Part shown: one piece after another, positions 45,138-52,518 of the stretch
Position numbering within the stretch: the stretch's first letter is position 1
Layout: every line of letters starts with the position of its first letter
Source of the DNA: Sphingomonas canadensis
Lineage (GTDB): Bacteria; Pseudomonadota; Alphaproteobacteria; Sphingomonadales; Sphingomonadaceae
Direction of reading: 5' to 3'
NCBI RefSeq assembly: GCF_026013525.1
Contig: NZ_JAPDRA010000009.1
Coordinates: forward strand, 1 to 64,000
Length of the DNA stretch: 64,000 nucleotides
Translations under genes and position numbers: made by a program
The notes under the pieces: model-generated
What the model was told of the DNA's origin: nothing
The model's database searches: none
Seen by the model: only the letters and a program-made list of their open reading frames with translations

Positions 45138-45614
45138 TCAGGTCACCCGCCACACCCACAGCCGGATGCCCGCCGCATAGCGGGCGCCCGAGCAGACGAA
45201 GATCGATCGGTTCATCCAGTCATAGCGGCCCGCGGGCGCGATGAATTCCGGCACGGTGCGGAAATAATAATCGGCCGGGTCCACCGCCTCCCCCGCCGCC
45301 AGCCGCGCCATCACCTCCGGCGGGCCGTGGCGCAGCCCCTTGTTGCGGATCTGGATGATCACGCCGTCGTCGGTCCTGATCGCGTAGATGGCGTCGGCCA
45401 CCGTCACACCATCGTGGCGCGTAAGCTGCCAGTCCGCGGCATTGCCCATCAGGCTGCCGCGGATGCTCGGCCCTATCACCGATCCGCCCTCGAAGATCGG
45501 GATGATCCGCCGCGCGCCATCGGCGGTTTCGCCGATCGGCACGGGCACGCCCAGGCTGCCCTGCGCCTCATAGACGAACTCCAGCCCGGGAACGATCGCG
45601 CCTTCCGGGATCAC
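45138..45614 (-). CDS. DUF3237 protein coupled to lignostilbene dioxygenase
   Basis: A 158-residue single-domain protein. VPGLEFVYEAQGSLGVPVPIG, RGSLMGNAADWQLTRHDG, YAIRTDDGVIIQIRNKGLR and the final NRSIFVCSGARYAAGIRLWVWRV match the DUF3237 beta-barrel pattern. The start is a GTG that overlaps the stop of the upstream dioxygenase gene (GTGA at 45611-45614), so the two are coupled; a longer in-frame reading runs antisense-like through that gene and is rejected. DUF3237 proteins recur in aromatic and steroid catabolic clusters without an assigned reaction; an isomerase, lyase or product-binding role is guesswork. Confidence 0.8.
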   Translation of the reverse strand: MIPEGAIVPGLEFVYEAQGSLGVPVPIGETADGARRIIPIFEGGSVIGPSIRGSLMGNAADWQLTRHDGVTVADAIYAIRTDDGVIIQIRNKGLRHGPPEVMARLAAGEAVDPADYYFRTVPEFIAPAGRYDWMNRSIFVCSGARYAAGIRLWVWRVT

Positions 45615-47080
45615 GCGGCCAGTCCCAGTTCCTTCGCGGTCGCCCAGTTGCCGTGCAGGCCGAAGCGCAGCCGGACCGGGATCTTCGCGGTCGCGATCGG
45701 CCCCTTCTCGATGTCGAGCGCGTCGAACAGCAACAGGTCGCTGCGATGCTCCTCCAGCCGGTTGCACACCATCACGATCCAGCCGTCGCCTTCCGGCGCG
45801 TCCTTGGAACGCGGGATGAAGCACGGCTCCTGCAACGACGACACCGGGCCGCACCACCAATGCTGTTCGGCGCCGGTCTCCAGGTCCTTGAGGAACAGGC
45901 AGTTCATCAGGAAGCCGCCCGCGGAGCCGCCCTTCAGCTCCACCGGACGCTTCATGTCCATCTCCAGCATCCAGCCGTAGCGATAGGGAAGCCCGGCGAA
46001 GCGATCGTCGATGCGCGGGAATTCGCCGGAGGTCTCGCTCAGCACGGTCACCGAATCGAATGCGTCGGAGTTGGAGGCCATGTCGACCGTCCAGCGCTTC
46101 ATCTGGGTCATCGCCTCCATCGGGTTGAACGGCGCGCCGTGAACGTCCGGGAAGAAGGGGAACATGTTGTTCTTCGCCTCCGGCACGTCGAAGTGGATCT
46201 TGGTGCCTTCCTGAAAGGCGTTGAAGACGTGGCTGGCGAAGCAGTTCTCGCGCTTGAACCAGCGGATGTCGTCCGCGGTCGCGCCTTCGCGGCGCGGAAG
46301 CACGCCCAGATAGACCGGCAGCGTCGTATCGAAGCCGAAATGCGGCAGGCCCTTTTCCAGCCGCTCCCAGTTCCCGATCGATGGCACGATGTGGAACACG
46401 GCATAATCCTCCGTGATCCCGAAATCGTGCATCATGCAGTAATAGGGCACCTTGAACCACAGCTCGCGCAGCAGCGTGCCGTCCGGCGCTACCTCGTAAT
46501 AGGTCACGTCATCGGTGCAGAGCCCGCTGGCGGCATAGCCGAACGCGATCATGTTGCCCGTGCGCGGATCGACCTTCGGATGCGCGGTGAAGGTCTGGCC
46601 GGTCATCTTGCCTTCGAAATCGGTGTAGCCGTGCGTATCGAGCGTGCCGGCGTCGACCAGCACCGCGGGCGAATCCTCCTTCAGCGCCCACAGCTTGCCG
46701 CCGAACGGAAAGGCATTGGTGTTCGCCGTGCCGCGATACATGCCCTTCACGGTTTCATCGTCGCCGATCGGGTTGCGATAGGCGCCGAACAGCCCCTTGC
46801 CCGCCTGGCGCTCCGCCACGAACTTGTCGGTGCGCACCCAGCGCTGGCGGTAGTCGACCTTGCCGCCATGGATATGGAACATGCTGATCGATCCGTCGCC
46901 GTTGAACGCGATGTCGTCGCCCAGCTTCGGCGGGAACTGCGGATCGGGCTGGACGCGATAGAAGGCGCCGTCGATCTCCGGCGGAATCGTGCCCGTCACC
47001 TCCAGGTCGAGAACCTCGCCCTCGAAACGCATTGGCGTGTTGAAGCCGGTGAAGGAAGGGGTGTCGGGAAAATGGGTCAT
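45611..47080 (-). CDS. Lignostilbene alpha,beta-dioxygenase (carotenoid-oxygenase family)
   Basis: A 489-residue non-haem iron dioxygenase that splits the central double bond of 4-hydroxystilbenes such as lignostilbene, giving two aromatic aldehydes (vanillin). The four iron-binding His are at 167 (TAHPK), 218 (MMHDF), 284 (ASHVF) and 476 (GLHGNW). Residues reported to hold the 4-hydroxyl ring in Novosphingobium NOV1 (Phe59, Tyr101, Lys134) fall at exactly the same numbers here (IAFN, FGAYRNP, ALKEDS). It could act after the NTF2-like lyase at 52519. A TTGTATTCAACA element lies 26 bp upstream. It is coupled to the DUF3237 gene. Confidence 0.94.
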   Translation of the reverse strand: MTHFPDTPSFTGFNTPMRFEGEVLDLEVTGTIPPEIDGAFYRVQPDPQFPPKLGDDIAFNGDGSISMFHIHGGKVDYRQRWVRTDKFVAERQAGKGLFGAYRNPIGDDETVKGMYRGTANTNAFPFGGKLWALKEDSPAVLVDAGTLDTHGYTDFEGKMTGQTFTAHPKVDPRTGNMIAFGYAASGLCTDDVTYYEVAPDGTLLRELWFKVPYYCMMHDFGITEDYAVFHIVPSIGNWERLEKGLPHFGFDTTLPVYLGVLPRREGATADDIRWFKRENCFASHVFNAFQEGTKIHFDVPEAKNNMFPFFPDVHGAPFNPMEAMTQMKRWTVDMASNSDAFDSVTVLSETSGEFPRIDDRFAGLPYRYGWMLEMDMKRPVELKGGSAGGFLMNCLFLKDLETGAEQHWWCGPVSSLQEPCFIPRSKDAPEGDGWIVMVCNRLEEHRSDLLLFDALDIEKGPIATAKIPVRLRFGLHGNWATAKELGLAA

Positions 47081-47105
47081 GGCGTCCGCTCCATGGAATC
47101 GTTAT

Positions 47106-47117
47106 TTGTATTCAACA
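47106..47117 (+). promoter_or_regulatory. TTGTATTCAACA element upstream of lignostilbene dioxygenase
   Basis: Differs by one base from TTGTATGCAACA upstream of the ALDH (32514, other strand). It lies 26 bp upstream of the dioxygenase start in an AT-rich patch (47101-47130) and about 220 bp from the divergent AAHS transporter. Confidence 0.55.
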
Positions 47118-47334
47118 CTAACGAATTTTAGGGTCGCGCGCACCTTGTTCCGGATCAATTTCCGCCCCGTGGAATGCGCCCTGCCGCCGCGTGCGCGACA
47201 GGGTGGCGCAAGGGCGGCAGGCGGGCGGCACAGGACCGCGGCACAGGGGCTTAGCAGCTAGCCAAGCCAAGGTTTCGCCGTCACAACGGCGGCGAAGCGG
47301 CCACAGGCAGCCAACATCGGGAGGGGTTACGAAA

Positions 47335-48645
47335 ATGGCAGCAAATGATCCGCGCCACATCCTGGACGAAGGCCGCATGTCGGTCCGCCAGTGGATCGTG
47401 GTCGCAATCATGATCGCGCTGAACGCGCTCGATGGCTTCGACGTGCTTTCCAGCGCGTTCGCCGGGCCGGGCATCCGCAAGGAATGGGGCGTTTCCCCCG
47501 CGGAGCTGGGCGTGGTGCTTTCGGCCGAACTGGTCGGCATGGGCGTGGGATCGGTGCTGCTGGGCGGCATGGCGGACAAGTTCGGCCGGCGCCCGGCGAT
47601 GCTGCTGTGCCTGGCGATCATGGCGGCGGGCATGTGGCTGGCCACCACCTCCACCGCGCCGATGATCCTGGCCACCTGGCGCCTGATCACCGGTCTGGGC
47701 ATCGGCGGCATGCTGGCCGCGATCAACGCGGTGACCGCGGAATATTCGAACAAGAAGGCCCGCAGCGTCGCCATGTCGCTGATGGTGATCGGCTATCCGC
47801 TGGGCGCCACGCTGGGCGGCATCGTCGCCGCATGGCTGCTGCGCGACGGCGAATGGCGGCTGGTGTTCGAATTCGGCGCGATCTGCACCGCGGTATGCAT
47901 CCCGCTCGTCTATTTCCTGGTGCCCGAGACGATCGATTATCTGAACCAGCATCGCCCGGCGAACGCGCTGACGCGGATCAACAAGACGCTGAAGCTGATG
48001 GGCCATCCGCAGATCGAGGATCTGCCCCCGGTCCCGGCGGAGAAGGCCAGGACATCCGTGTTCGACATCCTGAAGCCGGGACTGGTCGGCACCACGCTTA
48101 CGCTGACGGCCGCCTATCTGTTCCACTGCATCACCTTCTATTTCACGCTGAAATACTCGCCCACGATCGTCGGCGATTTCGGGTACAGCCAGAGCCAGGC
48201 GGCGCAGGCGCTGGTTTGGGCCAACGTCGGCGGCGCGACCGGCGGTTTCATCTTCGGCTTCTTCATGCAGCGCTTCGGCATCAAGGGGCCGACGGTGATC
48301 ATGCTCCTCGCCTCGGTGGTCGCGGTTGCCGCGTTCGGGCTCGGCCAGACCACGCTGACCGGCTGGTATATCGCGGTGTTCTTGACCGGCATCACCACCA
48401 ACAGCGCGATCGTGGGCTGCTACGCCGCCTTCGCACGCGGCTTCCCCACGCATGTCCGCGCCACCGGCACCGGCTTCGTGATCGGCGCCGGCCGCATCGG
48501 CGCGGTGGGATCGCCGCTGCTGGCAGGCGCGCTGTTCCAGAGCTTCGGCGGATATCAGGAGGGGCTGTTCGTCACCGCCTGCATCATGGCGGTGGGATCG
48601 GCGATCGGCGCGATCGCCTTCATGACGCTGAAGCTGAAGGACTGA
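47335..48645 (+). CDS. AAHS-family aromatic acid:proton symporter (VanK/PcaK-like)
   Basis: A 436-residue, 12-helix transporter. The AAHS hallmark DGFDVLSSAFAGPGI (the D-x-x-D-type motif in helix 1, here NALDGFDV) and GGMADKFGRRPAMLLCL (motif A), plus FMQRFGIKGPTVIML, are seen. The family imports benzoate, 4-hydroxybenzoate, vanillate and protocatechuate with protons. Vanillate is a good guess given ligM. Start at 47335 follows GGGAGGGG. It is divergent from the lignostilbene dioxygenase gene and convergent with ligE. Confidence 0.92.
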   Translation: MAANDPRHILDEGRMSVRQWIVVAIMIALNALDGFDVLSSAFAGPGIRKEWGVSPAELGVVLSAELVGMGVGSVLLGGMADKFGRRPAMLLCLAIMAAGMWLATTSTAPMILATWRLITGLGIGGMLAAINAVTAEYSNKKARSVAMSLMVIGYPLGATLGGIVAAWLLRDGEWRLVFEFGAICTAVCIPLVYFLVPETIDYLNQHRPANALTRINKTLKLMGHPQIEDLPPVPAEKARTSVFDILKPGLVGTTLTLTAAYLFHCITFYFTLKYSPTIVGDFGYSQSQAAQALVWANVGGATGGFIFGFFMQRFGIKGPTVIMLLASVVAVAAFGLGQTTLTGWYIAVFLTGITTNSAIVGCYAAFARGFPTHVRATGTGFVIGAGRIGAVGSPLLAGALFQSFGGYQEGLFVTACIMAVGSAIGAIAFMTLKLKD

Positions 48646-48658
48646 ACGGGCTCCCCGT

Positions 48659-48687
48659 CCCCCGCCGGCCATGCCGGACGGCGGGGG
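48659..48687. terminator. Hairpin between the AAHS transporter and ligE
   Basis: CCCCCGCCG and CGGCGGGGG are perfect 9-bp arms around an 11-base loop in the 54-bp gap between convergent genes; likely ends both transcripts. Confidence 0.65.
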
Positions 48688-48699
48688 CGCAAGCCGGCG

Positions 48700-49527
48700 T
48701 TACCCGGTCGCCCGTTCGGGCATCTGCGTGCTCTGCGGCCCCTTGTTGACCGGCGCGGCCATGCCCGCATCGCCCTTCACAAAGGGTTCGGGATCGCCGT
48801 CACGCAGCTTCAGGCCGAACAGGCTGTGCATGCCGGGGTGACGCCCCAGCCCGCCGTATAGATCGAAGCCGCGATCGAGCCAGTCGCGCAGCGGATCGTC
48901 CTCGGTCAGCGGCGGCGTCTTCGCCACCGATGCGGTCCACAGGAACACCGCCAACGCGCTGAAATCGGCGTAGTTCGGGCTATCGCCGCCCAGCCATCTG
49001 CTCTCCTTCAGCAACTGGCGCAGCGGTTCGAGCTGCGGCGGGACCAGCGGCAGCCGGTCCTCGCGGCCGGCCTGGACCTCCTCCAGCTTCTGCCCGCCCA
49101 GGAACCATTGCTCGCGGCTCCAGCGGACATATTCCTGGTCCTGCGGCAGCGACAGGTCGTGATAGTCGAGGATGTAGCAGCGGAACCACGGCCCGATCGC
49201 GGTGCGCCACAGCCAGCCGTCGATGAACTTGGTGAGCAGCTTCATGCTCGGCCCCTCGAACAGCATCGGCCGATCGGGGTATTTTTCGTCAAGATATTCG
49301 GCGATCAGCCAGCTATCGAGCACCCATTCGCCATCGTCGACGATGCAGGGCGCGCGCTCGCTGCGCCCGCCGGTGCGCTCCAGGATGCCGGTGAAGCCGC
49401 CGGGGACGATGTCGATGTCGAACCCCTTGTGCGCCAGCGCATATTTGGTGCGCCACACGAACGGGCTGATGGTGCAGCCCGACGCGAGCTGAAGGTCATA
49501 GAGCGTGATGCGGTTGTTCCGGGCCAT
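48700..49527 (-). CDS. ligE: Glutathione-dependent beta-etherase LigE (beta-R specific type)
   Basis: A 275-residue GST-fold enzyme that uses glutathione to cleave the beta(R)-aryl ether of lignin dimer ketones such as MPHPV. Nearly identical in pattern to SYK-6 LigE: MARNNRITLYDLQLASGCTI (Ser21 is the proposed catalytic serine), GFTGILERTGGRSERAPC, PWFRCYILDYHDLSLPQDQEYVRWS, and a C-terminal extension NKGPQSTQMP typical of LigE/LigP. It is the last gene of the ligD-SDR-ligF-ligE cluster, 29 bp after ligF. LigP cannot be excluded because LigE and LigP are close. Confidence 0.95.
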   Translation of the reverse strand: MARNNRITLYDLQLASGCTISPFVWRTKYALAHKGFDIDIVPGGFTGILERTGGRSERAPCIVDDGEWVLDSWLIAEYLDEKYPDRPMLFEGPSMKLLTKFIDGWLWRTAIGPWFRCYILDYHDLSLPQDQEYVRWSREQWFLGGQKLEEVQAGREDRLPLVPPQLEPLRQLLKESRWLGGDSPNYADFSALAVFLWTASVAKTPPLTEDDPLRDWLDRGFDLYGGLGRHPGMHSLFGLKLRDGDPEPFVKGDAGMAAPVNKGPQSTQMPERATG

Positions 49528-49556
49528 GCTTCGATCAATCCCTGTCGCTCGGAGGT

Positions 49557-50312
49557 TCAGGCGGCCTCGGTCTTGCGCGGGGTCATCACCTCGCGCTTCG
49601 ACCGGGCGAACATCTCCTGGGCCGCGGGCCGCGCGTTGATGCGCGCGATCCAGTCAACCAGATGCGGCGTATCCTGCGGATTGACCACGTCGGCGAAGCC
49701 CTTCTCCATCCCGTTGGCGATGGCGAAGTTGCAGACATCGGCCAGCGTGTAGCTGTCGCCCGCCAGCCACGGACTCTCGGCCAGCCGCGCCTCCAGCCGG
49801 GCGACCGAGACGCGGACCTTGCGCATCTCCTCCTCCAGCACCTCCTTGGGGAAGCCGGCGCGCGCATTGCGCCATTTGGTCACCTGCTCGGGGATCGGGA
49901 TGTGCTTCATCTTCTCCTCGAACTCGTCGTCGGGGATCGATCGCGCCAGCGGGCCGATCATCCGTTCCCAGCCGATCGTCGAGACGCACCAGCAGAAATA
50001 TTCGTCGACCCATTTGGTCCACACGCGCATCTGTGCGGTCTCCCACGGGTCTGCCGGGCGCAGCTTCACCGCGCAATCGGGGAAGGCATCTTCCAGATAT
50101 TCGCAGATCACCGTGCTTTCGGTGACGATGCGCCCGTCATGGTCCAGCGCGGGCACCTGGCCGCGCGGATTGATCTTCTTGAACCACGCCTCATGGTGCT
50201 CGAACACCGCAGGGTTCAGGAAGCGCTGGTCGAAATCCAGCCCCTTCTCGTAGAGCGCGAGCAGGGGCTTCAGCGAATTCGCGCCCGGCCCGAAGCTGTA
50301 AAGCGTCAGCAT
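49557..50312 (-). CDS. ligF: Glutathione-dependent beta-etherase LigF (beta-S specific type)
   Basis: A 251-residue GST cleaving the beta(S)-aryl ether. LigF features: MLTLYSFGPGANSLKPLLAL (Asn12-Ser13), KKINPRGQVPALDHDGRIVTESTVICEYLEDAF and VDEYFCWCVSTIGWERMIGPLARS, matching LigF from SYK-6 in nearly every block. A much longer in-frame reading upstream is only the antisense of the neighbouring SDR gene; the ATG at 50312 has a GGAGAGA ribosome site. It follows the SDR gene by 23 bp. No ligG gene follows, unlike the SYK-6 ligDFEG order. Confidence 0.96.
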   Translation of the reverse strand: MLTLYSFGPGANSLKPLLALYEKGLDFDQRFLNPAVFEHHEAWFKKINPRGQVPALDHDGRIVTESTVICEYLEDAFPDCAVKLRPADPWETAQMRVWTKWVDEYFCWCVSTIGWERMIGPLARSIPDDEFEEKMKHIPIPEQVTKWRNARAGFPKEVLEEEMRKVRVSVARLEARLAESPWLAGDSYTLADVCNFAIANGMEKGFADVVNPQDTPHLVDWIARINARPAAQEMFARSKREVMTPRKTEAA

Positions 50313-50335
50313 CTGTATCTCTCCTGGCCGGCGCC

Positions 50336-51268
50336 TTACGAAAGGCCGCCGGGCACCTTCTGCTGGCCGTCGTAGACCGGGTTGTACATCAGCGTGCCGA
50401 ACTGGCGGACCAGCGCGGCGCGGGGTTCGTTCAGCGGTTCGTCCGGGATCGCGCGCAGCAGCGCTTCGTTGCGGGCGACGATGCCGTCGCGGAATTCCGG
50501 GTGCGACATGATGAACAGGTCGCCGCGCCGGATGCCGCGCAGCACGCGCTCGCCCACCTCGTCGATGGGCATGAACACGGCAGGATCGAAGCCCGGCATC
50601 GGCCGCGCGTCGCGCGTGCCCGGGGCGGGCGGCGGCGGCGCATCGTTGCGCAGATGCTCCGGACGCACCGCATTGGTGTTGATCGCCAGCGCGGTCTGCA
50701 CCGGGCCGGGGAAGAACACCGAGGCGCCGATCGCTGTGCCCTTCAGATCGGTGGCGAGCGATTCCATCATCCCCGCCACCGCGAATTTCGAGGTGCAGTA
50801 GAGCCCGGCCCCGCCCACCGCGGAAAAGCCGCCGGTGGAAGAGGTCACCACCACCTGCCCCGCCTCGCCATGCGCCAGCATCCGCGGCAGCAGCGTGACG
50901 AGCCCGTTGACCACGCCGCCGACATTGACGCTGAGGCAATAGTCCCAGTCCTTGTAGGTCGCCGTGGTCATCGGCCCCACCACGCCCACGCCCGCGTTGA
51001 GCGCCAGCACATGGATGTTGCCGAACGCGGTCTCAGCCTCGTCGGCCGCGCGCACCCAGGCTTCGCGATCGGTGACGTCGAACTGGATCGCATGCACCGC
51101 CAGGTTGGTCCTGGAGAATTCCTCCATCGCCGTGTCGATCGCGGACTGGCGCAGATCGGCGATCACCACCTTCATGCCTGCCCGCGCGAACACCCGCGCC
51201 ATGCCCAGCCCCATGCCGCTGGCGCCGCCGGTGATGAAGGCGGTCTTGCCGCTCACGTCCTCCAGCAT
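50336..51268 (-). CDS. Short-chain dehydrogenase, LigL/LigN/LigO-type C-alpha dehydrogenase
   Basis: A 310-residue NAD-dependent SDR. NAD motif TGGASGMGLG (13-22), catalytic Ser143 region SSTGGFSA, Tyr157 and Lys161 (YCTSK), and a C-terminal extension RGDLFIMSHPEFRDGIVARNEAL similar to LigD. Placed directly between ligD and ligF (3 bp and 23 bp gaps), it probably oxidises the opposite alpha-stereoisomer of arylglycerol-beta-aryl ethers to LigD, as LigL and LigN do in SYK-6, giving full stereochemical coverage. The exact paralogue is not decided. A proline-rich insert (APPPPAPGTRDARPM) is unusual. Confidence 0.78.
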   Translation of the reverse strand: MLEDVSGKTAFITGGASGMGLGMARVFARAGMKVVIADLRQSAIDTAMEEFSRTNLAVHAIQFDVTDREAWVRAADEAETAFGNIHVLALNAGVGVVGPMTTATYKDWDYCLSVNVGGVVNGLVTLLPRMLAHGEAGQVVVTSSTGGFSAVGGAGLYCTSKFAVAGMMESLATDLKGTAIGASVFFPGPVQTALAINTNAVRPEHLRNDAPPPPAPGTRDARPMPGFDPAVFMPIDEVGERVLRGIRRGDLFIMSHPEFRDGIVARNEALLRAIPDEPLNEPRAALVRQFGTLMYNPVYDGQQKVPGGLS

Positions 51269-51271
51269 CGC

Positions 51272-52186
51272 TCAGCCCTCCTGCTTGGGCTGCATGAACA
51301 CGCGGGCGCGGTCGGCCGCCCAGTTCATCAGCGCCTCGGTGCGCTTCTTCGCGCCTTCCGGATCGGCTTCCAGCGGAAGCACCGCGTCCACGATGTTGCG
51401 GAAGTGCTTTTCCAGCATCTCCTTCGATTCCGGATAGGGGATGATGTAGAGCGCCCCCTCCTCGATCCCGCGCCTGACGTGGCCGGCCAGCTCCTCGGGC
51501 TCCATGCCGTGCTGGTAGATGCTGTGGAGCGAATCGATCGCCTCCTGCGTCTCGACATAGCCGGAGTTGCCGAACCTGGCCGGGCGGATGCGCACCGCCT
51601 CCGCGATGTTCGACTTGATGTTGGCCGGGCACAGCACCGATACCCCGATGCCGTATTTCGCCAGCGACTGGTGATAGCCCTCCATCAGGTTGATCACCGC
51701 CGCCTTGGCCGCCGAATAGGGGGCGGCCAGCGCGCTGCCCATGAAGCCGCCCATCGAAGATACGGTGACGATATGCGCCGGCTTCCCCGCCTTGATCATG
51801 CGCGGGACGAAGGTGACCATGCCGTTGACGACGCCGCCCAGATTGACCCCGATCAGCCAGTCGAAATCGTCGTAGGTGGTGTTTTCCACCGGGCCGAAGC
51901 TGTTGACGCCCGCGGTGTTGAACAACAGCGTGGGCGGGCCGCCGAACGCGGCCTCCACCTCGTCGGCGGCGCGGGCATATGCCTCGCGATCCGTGATATC
52001 CAGCGGGATGCCGTGGGCGGCGATGCCCTCTGCCTTCAGTTCGTCCAGCGCGCTGGCGATCGCATCGGCGCGCACGTCGGCGATTACGATCCTCGCGCCT
52101 GCCCTGCCGAACACCTTGGCCTGGCCCAGCCCGGCGCCAGAGGCACCGCCGGTGATGAACGCCACCTGGTCCTTGAAATCCTTCAT
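51272..52186 (-). CDS. ligD: C-alpha dehydrogenase LigD
   Basis: A 304-residue SDR oxidising the benzylic C-alpha alcohol of arylglycerol-beta-aryl ethers to the ketone needed by LigE/LigF. MKDFKDQVAFITGGASGAGL (NAD motif), TAGVNSFGPVENTTYDDFDW, VSSMGGFMGSAL with Tyr157-x3-Lys161 (YSAAK), and LYIIPYPESKEMLEKHF agree with SYK-6 LigD along the length. The start at 52186 (MKDF) or the ATG one codon earlier fits; a GAGGGG site is nearby. First gene of ligD-SDR-ligF-ligE; the next ORF starts 3 bp after its stop. Confidence 0.96.
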   Translation of the reverse strand: MKDFKDQVAFITGGASGAGLGQAKVFGRAGARIVIADVRADAIASALDELKAEGIAAHGIPLDITDREAYARAADEVEAAFGGPPTLLFNTAGVNSFGPVENTTYDDFDWLIGVNLGGVVNGMVTFVPRMIKAGKPAHIVTVSSMGGFMGSALAAPYSAAKAAVINLMEGYHQSLAKYGIGVSVLCPANIKSNIAEAVRIRPARFGNSGYVETQEAIDSLHSIYQHGMEPEELAGHVRRGIEEGALYIIPYPESKEMLEKHFRNIVDAVLPLEADPEGAKKRTEALMNWAADRARVFMQPKQEG

Positions 52187-52229
52187 CATCCCCTCGTCGC
52201 TGTCTGTGTCTCTTGCGGACCTGACCCGA

Positions 52230-52247
52230 CCGTGCGGTTTCGCACGG
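52230..52247. promoter_or_regulatory. CCGTGCG-GTTT-CGCACGG inverted repeat upstream of ligD
   Basis: Perfect 7-bp arms, 4-base spacer, about 44 bp before the ligD start: a candidate operator or leader hairpin. Confidence 0.5.
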
Positions 52248-52458
52248 CGCCCTACAAGGCAGATCGTAGTCATGGAATTGGCGCTAACAGCCAGCGGCGG
52301 GGACCGCGCCGGGCGAAGCCGGGCGGCACGGCCTGGCTGGTAGCGGGAATGATAGGATCGGCGGGCAACTTGCGGCCGGACGCGCGCTCTGCTGGTCTTG
52401 CCAACGCGCGCCGGCCGGGGCGATGCAGGCCCCGGGACAACATCGTGGGATTCTGCGG

Positions 52459-52485
52459 TGCCCGGCCGCATGACGCGGCCGGGCA
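52459..52485 (+). other. Strong leader hairpin before the NTF2-like gene
   Basis: TGCCCGGCCGC and GCGGCCGGGCA are perfect 11-bp arms around ATGAC, ending 34 bases before the TTG start and 20 before the ribosome site. It could be an attenuator or mRNA-stabilising stem of the four-gene operon. Confidence 0.6.
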
Positions 52486-52518
52486 TCTGCGGGAAAACAA
52501 CAGGACAGGAGAGAAGAA

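Larger units (their letters stand above)
52187..52518. other. 332-bp divergent control region between ligD and the NTF2-like gene
   Basis: No gene is seen. The region holds an inverted repeat near ligD (52230-52247) and a strong hairpin near the NTF2-like gene (52459-52485). None of the three island motifs (TTTCA-N6-TGAA, TTGTATGCAACA, ATAAAGATATC) is found here, so ligD and its neighbours may follow separate regulation. GC content is high throughout and no sharp promoter could be assigned. Confidence 0.6.

Noticed and set aside
45615..46460. Longer version of the DUF3237 gene
   Set aside because: The upstream part is an off-frame reading of lignostilbene dioxygenase; the GTG overlap gives the exact domain length.
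49557..50939. LigF as a 460-residue fusion with an N-terminal domain
   Set aside because: The extra N-terminus is a frame-shifted reading of the SDR gene and contains no domain; an ATG with a good ribosome site starts LigF at 50312.
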